The notes beneath the pieces were generated by a model, which had not been told where the DNA came from, searched no databases, and saw nothing but the letters and a program-made list of their open reading frames with translations. The translations under genes and the position numbers were made by a program. A DNA stretch of 7,287 nucleotides, taken from an uncultured Eubacteriales bacterium. GTDB taxonomy: Bacteria > Bacillota > Clostridia > Christensenellales > Aristaeellaceae. Positions within the stretch are counted from its first letter, which is position 1; each line of letters starts with the position of its first letter. The stretch spans positions 1 to 7,287 of the forward strand of contig USCW01000076.1 in NCBI GenBank assembly GCA_900553315.1, in the 5' to 3' direction. Below are positions 6,507 through 7,287 of this stretch, in pieces.

Positions 6507-7225
6507 GTGAGAACCGCAAGCCGCTTCTGAAGGTAGACGACATCAACGTTTATTATGGTGCGATCCACGCCATCAAGGGCATCAGCTTCGAGGTTTATCC
6601 CGATGAGATCGTGACGCTGATCGGCGCGAACGGTGCGGGCAAGTCTACCACGCTGAACACCATTGCCGGTTTGCTGCGTCCACGGACGGGCTCAGTTACC
6701 TTTGACGGTGTGAATCTGGCGAGCATTCCGTCCAGCAAGGTGGTATCCCACGGCATGGCGCTGTGTCCCGAGGGACGGCGTATTTTCCAGCAGATGACAG
6801 TGCGTGAGAATCTGGAAATGGGCGGCTACACCCGACCGGCGAGTGAGATTCCCGGCTCCATGGAGGAGATGTTCACGCGCTTCCCACGTTTGAAGGAGCG
6901 CGAAAAGCAGATCGCGGGCACGCTGTCCGGCGGCGAGCAGCAGATGCTGGCCATGGCGCGTGCGCTGATGAGCAAGCCGAAGCTGCTGATGCTGGACGAG
7001 CCCTCGATGGGTCTTGCTCCCATTCTGGTGGAGCAGATTTTCGACATTGTGAAGGAGCTGCACCAGTCCGGTGTAACCGTGCTCCTCGTCGAGCAGAACG
7101 CGCAGATGGCTCTGTCCATCGCCGACCGCGCCTACGTGCTCGAAACCGGCCGCATTTCCATGGAGGGCCCCGCGCAGGAGCTCCTCACCAACGACAACGT
7201 AAGAAAAGCATATTTGGGGAGTTAA
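6503..7225 (+). CDS. livF: Branched-chain amino acid ABC transporter, ATPase LivF
   Basis: Encodes the 240-residue second ATPase of the importer, of usual LivF length. Motifs are Walker A GANGAGKST (41-49), CPEGRRIF (88-95), signature LSGGEQQMLAMARAL (141-155), Walker B LLMLDEPSMGL (161-171) and VEQN (196-199). The glutamate at the Q-loop position (E90) and the glutamine at the switch-histidine position (Q198) are departures from general ABC ATPases, but they are the normal LivF forms, so they should not be read as damage. AAGGAGG (6489-6495) lies 7 bases before the ATG, which overlaps the livG stop. It ends the operon; a hairpin begins 8 bases after its stop codon. Confidence 0.97.
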   Translation: MSENRKPLLKVDDINVYYGAIHAIKGISFEVYPDEIVTLIGANGAGKSTTLNTIAGLLRPRTGSVTFDGVNLASIPSSKVVSHGMALCPEGRRIFQQMTVRENLEMGGYTRPASEIPGSMEEMFTRFPRLKEREKQIAGTLSGGEQQMLAMARALMSKPKLLMLDEPSMGLAPILVEQIFDIVKELHQSGVTVLLVEQNAQMALSIADRAYVLETGRISMEGPAQELLTNDNVRKAYLGS

Positions 7226-7233
7226 ATCATTTT

Positions 7234-7275
7234 GCGAGGGAGGGGGCTTCTCTTCAGAGAAGCCCCCTCCCTCGC
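7234..7275. repeat. GC-rich hairpin repeat, copy 2
   Basis: A perfect 20-bp inverted repeat: 7234-7253 pairs with 7256-7275 around only two unpaired bases. It starts 8 bases after the livF stop and has TTTT just before the stem. It matches the element at 1-39 except for the centre bases (one difference over 39 bases in the direct orientation). The following bases (CGCTCCCTCCCGA, with no T-run) do not make a classical intrinsic terminator, although the position suggests it marks the end of the liv operon transcript. It could also be a dispersed palindromic repeat favoured at gene 3' ends. Confidence 0.8.
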
Positions 7276-7287
7276 GCTCCCTCCCGA

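Noticed and set aside
6503..7225. LivF lacking the standard Q-loop Gln and switch His
   Set aside because: E90 in PEGRR and Q198 in VEQN are the normal residues in LivF proteins, so the gene is not degraded.

Overview
The window reads as a piece of chromosome from a GC-rich low-complexity-free Firmicute, most likely a gut Clostridia lineage. The basis is strong AGGAGG-type ribosome sites before nearly every gene, sigma-A-like promoters with TATAAT boxes, an NrdR of the usual bacterial type, and a substrate-binding protein whose signal peptide has the Met-Lys-Lys / Ala-Ser-Ala form common in that group. The family-level assignment is an inference. No phage, transposase, CRISPR, tRNA or rRNA signal was seen.

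Layout. Positions 1-39 hold a GC-rich hairpin. On the minus strand, 47-1444 encodes a complete MATE-family efflux transporter. The region 1445-1663 is a divergent promoter region with one promoter per strand and a 9-bp inverted repeat between them. On the plus strand, 1664-2146 encodes NrdR, the zinc-ribbon/ATP-cone repressor of ribonucleotide reductase genes. From 2147 to 2351 there is an A-rich tract, a strong-looking promoter and a 22-bp near-palindrome lying over its -35 box. From 2352 to 7225 there is a complete branched-chain/hydrophobic amino acid ABC importer in canonical order: substrate-binding protein (livK), permeases livH and livM, ATPases livG and livF. A second copy of the terminal hairpin follows at 7234-7275.

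How the genes work together. LivK captures the amino acid outside the cell, LivH and LivM form the membrane channel, and LivG and LivF hydrolyse ATP to drive uptake. livM/livG and livG/livF overlap by ATGA, livH/livM are 10 bases apart, and livK is separated from livH by about 220 bases containing an intrinsic terminator and two further stem-loops. That arrangement fits high livK output with reduced read-through into the permease and ATPase genes. The MATE gene and nrdR are transcribed apart from this operon and have no obvious functional tie to it.

The genes are ordinary for their families; I found no undescribed system. The points most worth a second look are non-coding: the near-identical hairpins placed 7-8 bases after the stop codons of the two outermost genes, the palindrome over the livK promoter, and the long stem-loop in the livK-livH gap. 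One protein-level oddity is that the binding protein lacks a lipobox cysteine.
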